Part shown: positions 1-11,360 of the stretch, one piece after another | Position numbering within the stretch: the stretch's first letter is position 1 | Layout of the letters: every line of letters starts with the position of its first letter | Assembly: GCA_039881145.1 (NCBI GenBank) | Contig: JAYKKI010000052.1 | Coordinates: 13,624,501 to 13,688,500, forward strand | DNA from: Druceiella hillmani | Lineage: Eukaryota; Arthropoda; Insecta; Lepidoptera; Hepialidae | Reading direction: 5' to 3' | DNA length: 64,000 nt | Notes under the pieces: generated by a model | Seen by the model: only the letters and a program-made list of their open reading frames with translations | Databases searched by the model: none | Told to the model about the DNA's origin: nothing | Position numbers and translations under genes: made by a program

Positions 1-690
1 TTGAAGTAACATATAGTTTTTTATTTCATTGCAATCGGTCTACTCAACCAGAAGGTATGCAAATTTAATATTTTCAAAAAATTATTTATATCGTATAGTA
101 AAATTATAATAAAAAGTTGCTTATATACACGACGCATAATAATTACACAAACGTATATTGTGTCTCTATACATAAATAGATAACGCTACGTGTATTTTAA
201 AGCGTGCAGTACAGTTTTTACATTGGTGAAATGGGCATAGTCAGATTGAAATGTGGTGCGGTACGGGAGGGTAGGTGCTTAAGTAACCCAAATGTGGACA
301 GACGCTTGAAGGCAGACGTCGTTGTCGGTCGTCTTCCGCTGATAACATTTTTCGATGTGTGTATTCGTTATGAGCTTACTTGGTTTCCTTAATTTGTTTA
401 AAGTTTTAATTCGTTGTTAATTTTTATAATTCAATTACTTTACTAGATTTAGTATTAGGTTGCAATAATTTGATCGTTATGCACTTTATTATCTATAACT
501 ATATTATTTATGACATATAATAAAATTGTAGAATTAACCTGCATGTAAATTGAAGACATTTAAAAAAATTAACGCAAAAATGTAAAAATGTTGTTTTCAT
601 AAATTTTTTTCCATTTGTCAATTAATTTCTTGTATACTGTAGGATCTCGAATAACATATGTTTTATCGCAATCGACTAACTAAAAAAAGA
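1..690. other. AT-rich non-coding stretch with a small GC-richer patch
   Basis: Mostly simple AT-rich sequence with no recognisable gene. Bases about 230-350 are clearly richer in G and C and lie within a 62-codon open frame at 204-392 (+) that matches nothing I know. I treat that frame as chance. The patch could be a small conserved non-coding island. Confidence 0.5.
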
Positions 691-720
691 TATGACAATT
701 TGACTTTTTTAATTGTCATA
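691..720. repeat. 10-bp perfect inverted repeat (hairpin)
   Basis: tatgacaatt at 691-700 is the exact reverse complement of aattgtcata at 711-720, with a 10-nt loop between them. The right arm is repeated directly about 28 bp downstream (aattgtcataatagtt), so the hairpin sits in a short local duplication. No transcription unit is evident. Confidence 0.6.
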
Positions 721-814
721 ATAGTTATTGTTTTAATTGTCATAATAGTTGACGTTGTGTGTTGACCTTACCATTAATGATATTTTGTAAACTTAATGAT
801 ATTTTGTAAAAATG

Positions 815-885
815 TACGCGAACGAAATCGCAGCTAACGAAATCGCGAACGAAATCGGGAACTAAATCGCGAAAACTAGTACGAA
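815..885 (+). repeat. Degenerate short tandem repeat (cgaacgaaatcg-type)
   Basis: The motif aacgaaatcg recurs about five times with spacing of 10-17 bp (aacgaaatcgcagct, aacgaaatcgcg, aacgaaatcggg, aactaaatcgcg). Similar loose repetition of gattttgtaacg and cgtaaacataaaat continues at about 1065-1150. Function unknown. Confidence 0.55.
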
Positions 886-983
886 CTAATATATTTGATG
901 ACGAAACAAATGATTGAATATTTACTGATTCGTTAGAACAATTCTGTATATTAAAAGAAAAAAACGGAATCAATCAAAATCAT

Positions 984-1053
984 TCACACGACTGTCCGTC
1001 TGTCTGCAATAGCTAGACCCTGTGGCGGACAGACAAACGGACGATCATGTGAA
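984..1053. repeat. Imperfect inverted repeat of gtccgtctgtctg type
   Basis: cacacgactgtccgtctgtc (984 onward) faces gacagacaaacggacgatca followed by tgtg (ending about 1053), giving arms of about 24 bp with mismatches and a loop around 1007-1025. Runs of gtctgtccgt and their complement also occur at the tails of the agggttccg repeat family elsewhere in the window, so this may be two facing remnants of such an element. Confidence 0.5.
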
Positions 1054-1389
1054 AGATTTTTAACATGTAATGATTTTGTAACGATTTTGTACCGTAAACA
1101 TAAAATACGTAAACGATTGAAATGATTTTGTAACGTAAACATAAAATGTTGCACGATGACAAAGCATATTATATACGTTTAGACAAAAAGAAAATTTTTG
1201 AGGAAAAATTGTTGAAGGAAGCTTATGGAGTAATTGACAGTTTCCTCAATTCCATGTGTCGTGGTAGTTTGAAAAGAATAAATTACAGGGATTCCATTTT
1301 TCTTTTAATTTTATTTAAAACGAACTACTTTGCCAAAGATAAGTCTCCCCGCTCCCTACGAAATTGTTAAATCAACATTATAAAAGACA

Positions 1390-1545
1390 GTTTACTAGAT
1401 GTTTACCTAAAGTTTACAGAAAAACTATACCAATTAATCTAAATTTCATAGATATATTTCGGGAAATTCATATGCATTATGGAAAATATAATTTAAATTT
1501 TTAAGTCATCTAATAGAGTACCTTTAAATATTTATTACCTAGGAC
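1390..1545 (+). repeat. Dispersed repeat, copy 1 (pairs with 3965-4115)
   Basis: The stretch starting gatgtttacctaaagtttac aligns by eye along its whole length with the segment starting gatgtttaactaaagttcac near 3972, including aatttaaatttttaa and the final cttttaaatgtttatt. It is AT-rich with no coding potential and is probably a decayed transposon internal piece. Confidence 0.55.
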
Positions 1546-1629
1546 ATCTACGAAATCCACCCAGTGAGAGTTCTGTTCATACCCAACAGATTTTAGTTCT
1601 TGAATATCTTGTCGTCTTATTAAAATATC

Positions 1630-1865
1630 GTCACCGTAGTGTGCTGTGTTGGTCACAAGGCATACGGCCTTTGTCGGTTCGGCGTATCGCGAGGACCTGG
1701 ATTCGATTCCCGGCCGCTCATCGAGCGAGGCTGGACTGGTGTTCTATTTGGCTGTAAGAGATTGCTTTCTTATCAATAGAAAGATGTTGCCTTGCAGGGC
1801 TATGCCTATTGTTCCATAATTTCGTCTGTTACAGCTTCGTAGTTAAGAATTAATAAACACTCGAA
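1630..1865 (+). mobile_element. tRNA-derived SINE, copy 1
   Basis: The element contains a pol III B-box-like string (ggattcgattccc near 1689-1701) downstream of a weak A-box-like region (about 1632-1660). A body follows with cgagcgaggctggactggtg and then ggctgtaagagattgctttc. The same order is found in reverse complement at 38285-38463, which supports one family. The ggctgtaagagattgct tail resembles tails I associate with lepidopteran SINE/LINE families. Ends are approximate and no target-site duplication was identified. Confidence 0.72.
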
Positions 1866-3563
1866 AAGAAATTTTCCAAGTAGCAATTTAAACAAAAGGC
1901 GTCCATTTCTGTATATGGAAATAGCCTTAAAATATCGTAAATTCTTTTACTATCGAACAGAATATTAAAAACCCTGCTCAAAATATTTTTATTTTATTTT
2001 TTTCTCTCCCCCAGTGACGCATTGTCAGTCTATATATTCAATAAGTAGATTATTCCTTTCCCTTATTTTTTTAATCGTTTGGTTTTAAAATACAAAAATA
2101 TTCGAAAAAATAATTTTTTTCTGAAAAAAAAAATAAAATGATTGTTTTTTAAATTTTAAATAAATTTTACTACAACATTCTCTACATTTTTCACAATATT
2201 TTCTTGCCAAAAATATTGCGTTAATATAAAGTAAGAAAACGAATATAATTCACATAACAGATCACTGAAATCTACGTGATCCATAACTTGTACTAAATTA
2301 GCTTTACTTTGAGAAATGTAAGTAAGAAAACAAAAGTTCTAAATTATTCGACCATTCCTTAATGAAAAGGCTGCTACTTAGTGAATTTTAAGACAAAAGA
2401 AAGCGTACAATAGAAATACATAACACTGTTGTCTTCGGTCCTAATTTTTCTCAGACTGAATAGTTTGAGGATAAAAGGACGAGAGTGCTAAATCTATTTT
2501 TTATACCGAACCTAGTTATTGTTAGCCCAACAAAAAAGTTATCGCAGCTGATGTCTGATGAGGAAAAAGGATCTTACCAAATTTATTTTCTCAACAACGC
2601 GATTAAGAATCTTTTATTCACTTGTTCTACGATTTCATCTTGTACTATATTTAATGTTACTGTATATCCTTATTTTCCCAGAGCTTTTCACAGAGCTTTG
2701 AGTACTTCGAGGGCTATTCCATAAATATTCTGAGTAAAATGCTCAATTTGATTTTACTCTTAAATTTATGTATAAATCCTTACGTGGTTGAATTAAAAAT
2801 GTTACTGTTTTCTTGGAAACATTTATTATAGAAATGCGCTTATCAAATTAATTTTCAATATTAAAAAGGAAAATTCCCGTATCCCAAATTTTTAACTAAA
2901 GTTTCGTTAATGCAACTATTACCCTTTTGCTATACCACCATCCAGAACCGAATTATTCCAAAACTCTGCAGTTTTCCACGGTATTCAACTTCTTAACTAC
3001 TTTAAAGTAAATTTGTTGAAATTGATCACCGTTATCTATTTAATTATGTGTTCAGATCTGAATTATACCTATTTGCATTTCCCTTATATCAATTAAATTG
3101 ATATTTTATTTATTCAAGGTAAATATTTAAAATTATGTTAAATAATTGCTTTTTCTCATTACGTATAATTTACCTGTAATGTATCTGTAAATGTGGGATA
3201 AATATATAAATAAATTTCTATTTATTAATTGTCAGTTTATTTAATTAATTAACGTTGCAAATATTTAGTAAGCAAATATTTAGTCGGTTCATTTTAATTA
3301 ACTAAACCAAAATAAATTTTAAATATAGGCTTTAAATGTCTTATTTTATAATAGCTTGTACCGATTCTATTAATCTGGAATATTAGACGCGTCTTACAAA
3401 AGGCAATGCAACCTATTTTCCAACCAGTCAACCTCACAGAGCTTGGCTTCCGACCGGGATAGAATATAACTATGCGGTATGATATCTTACTACATATACT
3501 TGGCAGCCTTATTCAATTTACAATATGGTCCACTATTGATTTTGAATTGCCTATTGATTTGCA

Positions 3564-3568
<5 letters not shown>
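1866..3568. other. AT-rich stretch without recognised features
   Basis: I see poly-A/T runs and simple AT-rich DNA. The open frame at 2485-2724 (+) has no recognisable domain and is most likely chance. Confidence 0.5.
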
Positions 3569-3657
<89 letters not shown>

Positions 3658-3680
3658 ATATATATATACATATATATATT
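3569..3680. repeat. (TA)n microsatellite, about 112 bp
   Basis: Nearly uninterrupted TA dinucleotides with single-base interruptions (tgta, ttta, taca). Open frames reading IYIYIY on either strand are products of the repeat, not genes. Confidence 0.97.
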
Positions 3681-3804
3681 TTTTTGTAATTCTTTTTTTC
3701 TCTGGGCAAGGATAAATTTTAAATAAGGTTAACATAATCGATCTGTATACTTATATATTTATTTATACTTGCACTATATAAAACGACTAAGTAAATTTAG
3801 TTAC

Positions 3805-4265
3805 AATTTTAAATGTTATATTTTATGGAATCTAGAAAAATAACAAAACGCAAAAAAACAATTAATAGATAAGGAAAAAGCCATAAAAATTGAATTTCAC
3901 AAAAATTTTGTTTTTTGTGTCACGCACTATACCCTCCGTTCTAAAAAAATATGAAAAAGACACCTTTACAGATGTTTAACTAAAGTTCACAGAAAAACTA
4001 TAGCAATGAATTTAAATTCCATAGTTAGTGTAGGATATTCAAATACATTGTGAGAAATATCACTTAAATTTTTAATGGTTTAATAGAAATAATATACACT
4101 TTTAAATGTTTATTGTAATTTCAAATGTTATATTTAAATAAATCTAGAAACATTAAAAAAAAACAATTGAAAACAAGGAAAAATTCATAAAAAATTTATT
4201 GCGAAAAAAATTTTTTTTTTGTCACATATTACACCGTCCGATCTAAAATTTCATCTTCGCTATTT
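3805..4265 (+). repeat. 312-bp tandem duplication enclosing dispersed repeat copy 2
   Basis: The block starting aaatgttatattttatggaa (3811) recurs as aaatgttatatttaaataaa (4123), 312 bp later. Both continue with atctagaaa, an A-rich run, a caaggaaaaa/taaggaaaaa stretch and a t-rich end followed by gtcac...ccgt. The intervening 3965-4115 is the second copy of the repeat at 1390-1545, so the duplicated module probably belongs to the same ancestral element. Confidence 0.6.
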
Positions 4266-4373
4266 CTATTCAGTTTATTGACACAGTCAAAATCTAAAAA
4301 TAAAATCGCTTTACTATTCTATCCAAAATTAATTAAATCGTTATCTTGCTAGAAATTAGTAAAAACAATTAAT

Positions 4374-7300
4374 TATTTCAAAGAATGAAATACCTATAAT
4401 TTTATTTTCCATTCTTTAATTACCACCTCATTTTTACCTTTTACAAGAAAGTTCTCCGAATAAAGCCATGTCGCATTTATTTAGTATAATCAAAATCGCA
4501 GGAAAAAGCTAGAATATTATATATTATGGAACATTATTTATTACAGATTTCAAAAAATGAAATACCTATAATTGTATTTTCCATTCTTTGATTGCCATTT
4601 CATTTTTATCTTTTCCAAGAAAGTTCTCCGAATAAAGCCATGTTAATTTATTTGCTATAAGAAAATAGCAAGAAAAAGCTAGAACATTATATTATAGAAT
4701 ATTATGTATTATAGATTTCAAAGAATGAAATACCTATAATTGTATATTCTATTCTTTGATTGCCACTTCATTTCTGTTGTTTCCAAGAAAGTTCTCCGAA
4801 TAAAGCCATGTCCATATATTTAGTACAAGCAAAATCGCAGGAAAAAGCTAGAATATTATATATTATGGAACATTATTTATTACAGATTTCAAAAAATGAA
4901 ATACCTATAATTGTATTTTCCATTCTTTGATTGCCATTTCATTTTTATCTTTTCCAAGAAAGTTCTCCGAATAAAGCCATGTTAATTTATTTGCTATAAG
5001 AAAATAGCAAGAAAAAGCTAGAACATTATATTATAGAATATTATGTATTATAGATTTCAAAGAATGAAATACCTATAATTGTATATTCTATTCTTTGATT
5101 GCCACTTCATTTCTGTTGTTTCCAAGAAAGTTGTCCGAATAAAGCCATGTCCATATATTTAGTACAAGCAAAATCGCAGGAAAAAGCTAAAATAATATAT
5201 ATTATAAAACATTATATATTATAGATTTCAAAGAATGAAATACCTATAATTATATTTTCCATTCTTTAATTGCCACTTCATTTTTATCTTGTCTAAGAAA
5301 GTTCTCCGAATAAAGTCATGTTCATTGCTATAAGAAAATAGCAAGAAAAAGCTAGAACATTATATATTATAGAATATTATGTATTATAGATTTCAAACCA
5401 TGAAATACCTAAAATTGTATATTCTATTCTTTGATTGCCACTTCATTTCTGTTGTTTCCAAGAAAGTTCTCCGAATAAAGCCATGTCCATATATTTAGTA
5501 CAAGCAAAATCGCAGGAAAACGCTAGAACATTATATGTTATAGATTTCAAAGCATGGAATACCTTTAATTGTATTTTTCATTCTCTAATTTTCACTTAAT
5601 TTTTATCTTTTCCAAGAAAATTCTCGGAATAAAGCCATGTCCACATATTTAGTATAAGCAAAATCGCAGAAAAAGCCATAACATTATCTAATATAGATTT
5701 CAAAGAATGAAATACCTATAATTATATGTTCCATTCTTTAATTGCCACTTCATTTTTATCTTGTCCAAGAAAGTTCTCCGAATAAAGCCATGTCGCATTT
5801 ATTTAGTATAATCAAAATCGCAGGAAAAAGCTAGAATATTATATATTATGGAACATTATTTATTACAGATTTCAAAAAATGAAATACCTATAATTGTATT
5901 TTCCATTCTTTGATTGCCATTTCATTTTTATCTTTTCCAAGAAAGTTCTCCGAATAAAGCCATGTTAATTTATTTGCTATAAGAAAATAGCAAGAAAAAG
6001 CTAGAACATTATATTATAGAATATTATGTATTATAGATTTCAAAGAATGAAATACCTATAATTGTATATTCTATTCTTTGATTGCCACTTCATTTCTGTT
6101 GTTTCCAAGAAAGTTCTCCGAATAAAGCCATGTCCATATATTTAGTACAAGCAAAATCGCAGGAAAAAGCTAGAATATTATATATTATGGAACATTATTT
6201 ATTACAGATTTCAAAAAATGAAATACCTATAATTGTATTTTCCATTCTTTGATTGCCATTTCATTTTTATCTTTTCCAAGAAAGTTCTCCGAATAAAGCC
6301 ATGTTAATTTATTTGCTATAAGAAAATAGCAAGAAAAAGCTAGAACATTATATTATAGAATATTATGTATTATAGATTTCAAAGAATGAAATACCTATAA
6401 TTGTATATTCTATTCTTTGATTGCCACTTCATTTCTGTTGTTTCCAAGAAAGTTGTCCGAATAAAGCCATGTCCATATATTTAGTACAAGCAAAATCGCA
6501 GGAAAAAGCTAAAATAATATATATTATAAAACATTATATATTATAGATTTCAAAGAATGAAATACCTATAATTATATTTTCCATTCTTTAATTGCCACTT
6601 CATTTTTATCTTGTCTAAGAAAGTTCTCCGAATAAAGTCATGTTCATTGCTATAAGAAAATAGCAAGAAAAAGCTAGAACATTATATATTATAGAATATT
6701 ATGTATTATAGATTTCAAACCATGAAATACCTAAAATTGTATATTCTATTCTTTGATTGCCACTTCATTTCTGTTGTTTCCAAGAAAGTTGTCCGAATAA
6801 AGCCATGTCCATATATTTAGTACAAGCAAAATCGCAGGAAAAAGCTAAAATAATATATATTATAAAACATTATATATTATAGATTTCAAAGAATGAAATA
6901 CCTATAATTATATTTTCCATTCTTTAATTGCCACTTCATTTTTATCTTGTCTAAGAAAGTTCTCCGAATAAAGTCATGTTCATTGCTATAAGAAAATAGC
7001 AAGAAAAAGCTAGAACATTATATATTATAGAATATTATGTATTATAGATTTCAAACCATGAAATACCTAAAATTGTATATTCTATTCTTTGATTGCCACT
7101 TCATTTCTGTTGTTTCCAAGAAAGTTCTCCGAATAAAGCCATGTCCATATATTTAGTACAAGCAAAATCGCAGGAAAACGCTAGAACATTATATGTTATA
7201 GATTTCAAAGCATGGAATACCTTTAATTGTATTTTTCATTCTCTAATTTTCACTTAATTTTTATCTTTTCCAAGAAAATTCTCGGAATAAAGCCATGTCC

Positions 7301-8830
7301 ACATATTTAGTATAAGCAAAATCGCAGAAAAAGCCATAACATTATCTAATATAGATTTCAAAGAATGAAATACCTATAATTATATGTTCCATTCTTTAAT
7401 TGCCACTTCATTTTTATCTTGTCCAAGAAAGTTCTCCGAATAAAGCCATGTCGCATTTATTTAGTATAATCAAAATCGCAGGAAAAAGCTAGAATATTAT
7501 ATATTATGGAACATTATTTATTACAGATTTCAAAAAATGAAATACCTATAATTGTATTTTCCATTCTTTGATTGCCATTTCATTTTTATCTTTTCCAAGA
7601 AAGTTCTCCGAATAAAGCCATGTTAATTTATTTGCTATAAGAAAATAGCAAGAAAAAGCTAGAACATTATATTATAGAATATTATGTATTATAGATTTCA
7701 AAGAATGAAATACCTATAATTGTATATTCTATTCTTTGATTGCCACTTCATTTCTGTTGTTTCCAAGAAAGTTCTCCGAATAAAGCCATGTCCATATATT
7801 TAGTACAAGCAAAATCGCAGGAAAAAGCTAGAATATTATATATTATGGAACATTATTTATTACAGATTTCAAAAAATGAAATACCTGTAATTGTATTTTC
7901 CATTCTTTGATTGCCATTTCATTTTTATCTTTTCCAAGAAAGTTCTCCGAATAAAGCCATGTTAATTTATTTGCTATAAGAAAATAGCAAGAAAAAGCTA
8001 GAACATTATATTATAGAATATTATGTATTATAGATTTCAAAGAATGAAATACCTATAATTGTATATTCTATTCTTTGATTGCCACTTCATTTCTGTTGTT
8101 TCCAAGAAAGTTGTCCGAATAAAGCCATGTCCATATATTTAGTACAAGCAAAATCGCAGGAAAAAGCTAAAATAATATATATTATAAAACTTATATATTA
8201 TAGATTTCAAAGAATGAAATACCTATAATTATATTTTCCATTCTTTAATTGCCACTTCATTTTTATCTTGTCTAAGAAAGTTCTCCGAATAAAGTCATGT
8301 TCATTGCTATAAGAAAATAGCAAGAAAAAGCTAGAACATTATATATTATAGAATATTATGTATTATAGATTTCAAACCATGAAATACCTAAAATTGTATA
8401 TTCTATTCTTTGATTGCCACTTCATTTCTGTTGTTTCCAAGAAAGTTCTCCGAATAAAGCCATGTCCATATATTTAGTACAAGCAAAATCGCAGGAAAAC
8501 GCTAGAACATTATATGTTATAGATTTCAAAGCATGGAATACCTTTAATTGTATTTTTCATTCTCTAATTTTCACTTAATTTTTATCTTTTCCAAGAAAAT
8601 TCTCGGAATAAAGCCATGTCCACATATTTAGTATAAGCAAAATCGCAGAAAAAGCCATAACATTATCTAATATAGATTTCAAAGAATGAAATACCTATAA
8701 TTATATGTTCCATTCTTTAATTGCCACTTCATTTTTATCTTGTCCAAGAAAGTTCTCCGAATAAAGCCATGTGGCATTTATTTAGTATAAGCAAAATCAC
8801 AGGAAAAAGCTAGAACATTATATATTATAG
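4374..8830 (+). repeat. Satellite array with eight-monomer higher-order repeat
   Basis: The anchor ccgaataaagccatg (and variants ccgaataaagtcatg, cggaataaagccatg) occurs at 4456, 4628, 4796, 4967, 5135, 5306, 5471, 5625, 5778, 5950, 6118, 6289, 6457, 6628, 6793, 6964, 7129, 7283, 7436, 7608, 7776, 7947, 8115, 8285, 8450, 8604 and 8757. Spacings run 172-168-171-168-171-165-154-153 and then repeat. This gives a 1,322-bp higher-order unit (4456-5778), a second of 1,658 bp (5778-7436) with an additional 171+165 dimer, and a third of 1,321 bp (7436-8757). Monomers alternate between a tccatatatttagtacaagc type and a taatttatttgctataagaa or ttcattgctataagaa type, so the ancestral unit was probably a dimer of about 340 bp. 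Corresponding monomers in different units are almost identical, whereas neighbouring monomers differ visibly. Edge monomers are the most diverged. There are no open frames. Confidence 0.95.
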
Positions 8831-9425
8831 TTTTATGATAGTTAACTTTTGTGTATATATGAAAATAGCTATATGTAAGTATTTACCAAAATATTAATTT
8901 ATCTACCAATAATAAAGAAGACTCGAAAGACTTCCGCTCTTTGTTGTAATCCAACTGGCAAGTGGTCTGAACTGAAAATAAATGTAATGATAATTAACAA
9001 AAATAACTTAAGTACAAGTGCTATACCGTACATATTTGAGCACTTATAAATATTTAATAATATTTCCATTAAACTACTTACAATTATTAATTTTTTACAA
9101 CGTAAATACATTCCATATTACAAATTTTTCCTGCTTTTAAAACGTGGTGCATATTTTAATAATATTATATTACTTCTCATCATGTAGGTATATAAATATA
9201 TTGCCTAGTATTTCTTTCACAGACATAATAAAAAGATATTTTAAAAAACAAAGTTATTTTTGCAATTAATTTAATGAATTTGTAGAAAGTTTTATGAAAT
9301 TTTTACAGACCCAACTACATGTCACAACTTGTACGACTATTACTTGTAAACTAGTAGAACCTATTTAGATGTGATAATTTTCCTCCTAATTTTGTTATGT
9401 ATACTATTATTGTGAATATTTTTTG
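8831..9425. other. AT-rich flank of the satellite; no clear gene
   Basis: Bases 8907-8971 are of more balanced composition and on the minus strand are bounded by tattttcag and gtagat, so they could be an exon or old coding fragment. Nothing else is recognised. Confidence 0.35.
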
Positions 9426-9429
9426 GGTA

Positions 9430-9725
9430 TTCAAAAATAGGGATTTAGCTGGCAGGGGATGGGAACACGTGATTATGGTAGAAATGGCCACTTTGAAGCT
9501 TATATTTCGTAAACGCATCCCTGTATCGAAAAAGTGTTAAGGATACATTTCCAATATTTTTAAAGACCTATTATAATAATACGCTACATAATGAGGCATA
9601 ATGTACAAATATACATAACCATGCCGAGTTTAAGTTTTTTACCATTAAAAGACTGCTAGTTAACGGATGTGACATACAAACGGATAGATAGACAGACGAA
9701 ACTATAAGGGTTCCCAATTGCGCTT
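9430..9725 (-). mobile_element. Transposon-like fragment with agggttcc/(GACA) tail
   Basis: The stretch ends with acatacaaacggatagatag, acagacgaaac and then tataagggttcc, the same order (cagacag...ataagggttcc) seen near 25.3 kb and, in reverse complement, near 11.6 kb. The upstream part (gggaacacgtgattatgg and following) is of more balanced composition. It looks like a decayed non-autonomous element. No coding capacity remains and the orientation is tentative. Confidence 0.4.
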
Positions 9726-10199
9726 AGGAATTCTAAATACCACAATTAAAATACGTAATATTTTTCAATTTACATTTACCTGTAATGTAAAAACTGTTTC
9801 TCTAAAATGGGTAAGTTTATTTGTACCAGAATATTTTAAAGATATGAGGAGAAAGAAATGCTTCCAAAAAGTTTAATACTATTTTAAACATTCCTTAATA
9901 TTAAAATTTTAAACAAAATTTACTGAACACATTTTTTTCTATTCAAACTGTACTAAGTAATTTTTTTTTATTTTGCAAGCTGAGTATACTTATCTTGTAT
10001 TTATGTTAAGGCCTCTTTTTAACAAACTTCAAAAAATGAAGAATTTCTCAAATCAACGCATGAGTATTATTCTTTCATGTATGTACAGTCAAAACTCAGA
10101 AATACGTCCACAGATTTTCATGATTCTTTTTCTTGAAAATAAATTATTTCAAATAGTTCCTTACTAAAATATAGTATTAAATTAAAAATTAAATATACT
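9726..10199. other. AT-rich stretch, nothing recognised
   Basis: Poly-T and poly-A runs only. A 64-codon frame at 9973-10167 (+) shows no recognisable domain. Confidence 0.45.
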
Positions 10200-10540
10200 C
10201 GGAACCTCATGATGAACTTCGAAGATATCCAAAAAAACTCCTCAACCAATGAGAGTACAATGTTCGTTTGAGTGATTTTATAACAATTTGAATTCATTTC
10301 CCATGTCTGTGTAGCTTTTTAACCACAAATAGTGACCAGGATTTGTTGATGGAACTAAAAAATGGTAATTGAACTTTTCAAGGATGAAAAATAAATGCAT
10401 CGAGTTTAGCCTAAGGTAATTTGTCTTGATGAATCCTTTGGTCAGAATCTGGTAATAAATGAGCCGAAATAACTGAGCCGAAACTTAGCTAAAGGAATTT
10501 CTCAATGATGAGCTCACCGAATTTGTGCACGGTTAACTTG
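10200..10540 (+). repeat. Degenerate repeat family R-10, copy 1
   Basis: It contains agtgaccaggatttgttgat, cctttggtcagaatctgg, actcctcaaccaatgagag and ttctcaatgatgagctcacc in an order matching the better preserved tandem block at 60395-61025. There the consensus runs: gaccagggtttgatgatgga, then aggtag.gacag.aactcctcaatg, then tcaccgagtttgg, then tcctttggtcac.aatag. Here two or three decayed units are present. The family is unknown to me. Confidence 0.55.
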
Positions 10541-10689
10541 TTCTTTTATACTTTCCAGTGCGTAATTCAATGATTATTTGAAGTCGGTTAAATTTTTCTG
10601 TGGAAAAGTTTTATGATGCATGCAATTTCTTTTCTGTTTTGCAAATATCCCATATTTAAACAGCAGCTGCTAAGAATATGTTCAACTAT

Positions 10690-10815
10690 AATAGCGTGTA
10701 TGTTATTACATATAACATACAAACAAACATGTAATATAAATACAACAAACATATAATATATAACATACAAACAAACATGTAATGTGTATAATAGTGTGCA
10801 TATTATTACAAACAT
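10690..10815 (+). repeat. Local duplication around aacatacaaacaaacatgta
   Basis: aacatacaaacaaacatgta appears twice about 56 bp apart, separated by related caacaaacatataatat sequence, and tataatagcgtgtatgttatta recurs as tataatagtgtgcatattatta at the end. This is a small, imperfect local duplication in AT-rich DNA. Confidence 0.55.
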
Positions 10816-10929
10816 TTTTTTCTGTGATTGATACTCAAATATATCACGTTATTTAACTAAAAAAAATATATATCTATCATATTAAAATATACATAAATTT
10901 AAATAATTGCTGTTTTTTATCTGCAACTG

Positions 10930-11360
10930 CAACAAAAGCACTTCCGAGCTTTTTGAGCTTTCATTTATTGAAAATTTTACTAGAGACCACAAATGATAAA
11001 ATCTCACCGGCTCTTTTTTCTCATCCGCGAAATCAGACGGCTAATAATTGTAACTTTGTGGCTTTTAATTGTAACTCTCTCGAGACGTTCCGAATTGCTT
11101 TAAGCAAATGCAACGTTATTTACTCTAAATCGGCTGACTTATTTCTCATTAAATATCGCTCTCGTCGTCTTCGTCTCGGTAATTGGAAGAACCCTCATTA
11201 CAAAGACGAATTGATTTCCTTATGAAATAAGTTTTTGATTAATTACGGCGCGGCGGGCGATTTGTGGAGATATTCAGCGCTTATTTGTCATGTCGCGAGT
11301 TTCGCTCATTAATAGTATTTCGCTCGGCTCCGTTCGCGTAAAACGTTGACGTCCTCTCAA
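10930..11360. other. GC-richer unique island, candidate regulatory element
   Basis: Composition rises well above the neighbourhood, with several CpG dinucleotides (ggcgcggcgggcg near 11247). It contains homeodomain-type TAATTA/TAATTG cores (gattaattacgg, taattgtaac) and no repeated sequence. An open frame at 10953-11225 (+) encodes no recognisable domain. It resembles the unique islands expected of conserved non-coding or enhancer DNA in insect introns. Conservation cannot be tested here. Confidence 0.35.

Noticed and set aside
1146..1370. 74-codon frame starting MLHDDKAYYIRLDKKKIFEE
   Set aside because: Looks protein-like at first sight, but I recognise no family. The second half is AT-driven and the frame lies in repeated gattttgtaacg-type DNA.
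1681..1715. Genuine tRNA gene at the B-box-like string
   Set aside because: No full cloverleaf can be drawn. The segment continues into a SINE body shared with 38.3 kb.
3472..3726. Tyr/Ile-rich frames over (TA)n arrays, here and at similar arrays
   Set aside because: Dinucleotide repeat translation; not coding.
4374..8830. CRISPR-like array
   Set aside because: Repeats are 153-172 bp with no spacer/repeat alternation, in eukaryotic AT-rich DNA; this is a satellite.
10953..11225. 90-codon open frame in the 11 kb island
   Set aside because: No recognisable domain or signal and no splice context; more simply explained as non-coding island DNA.
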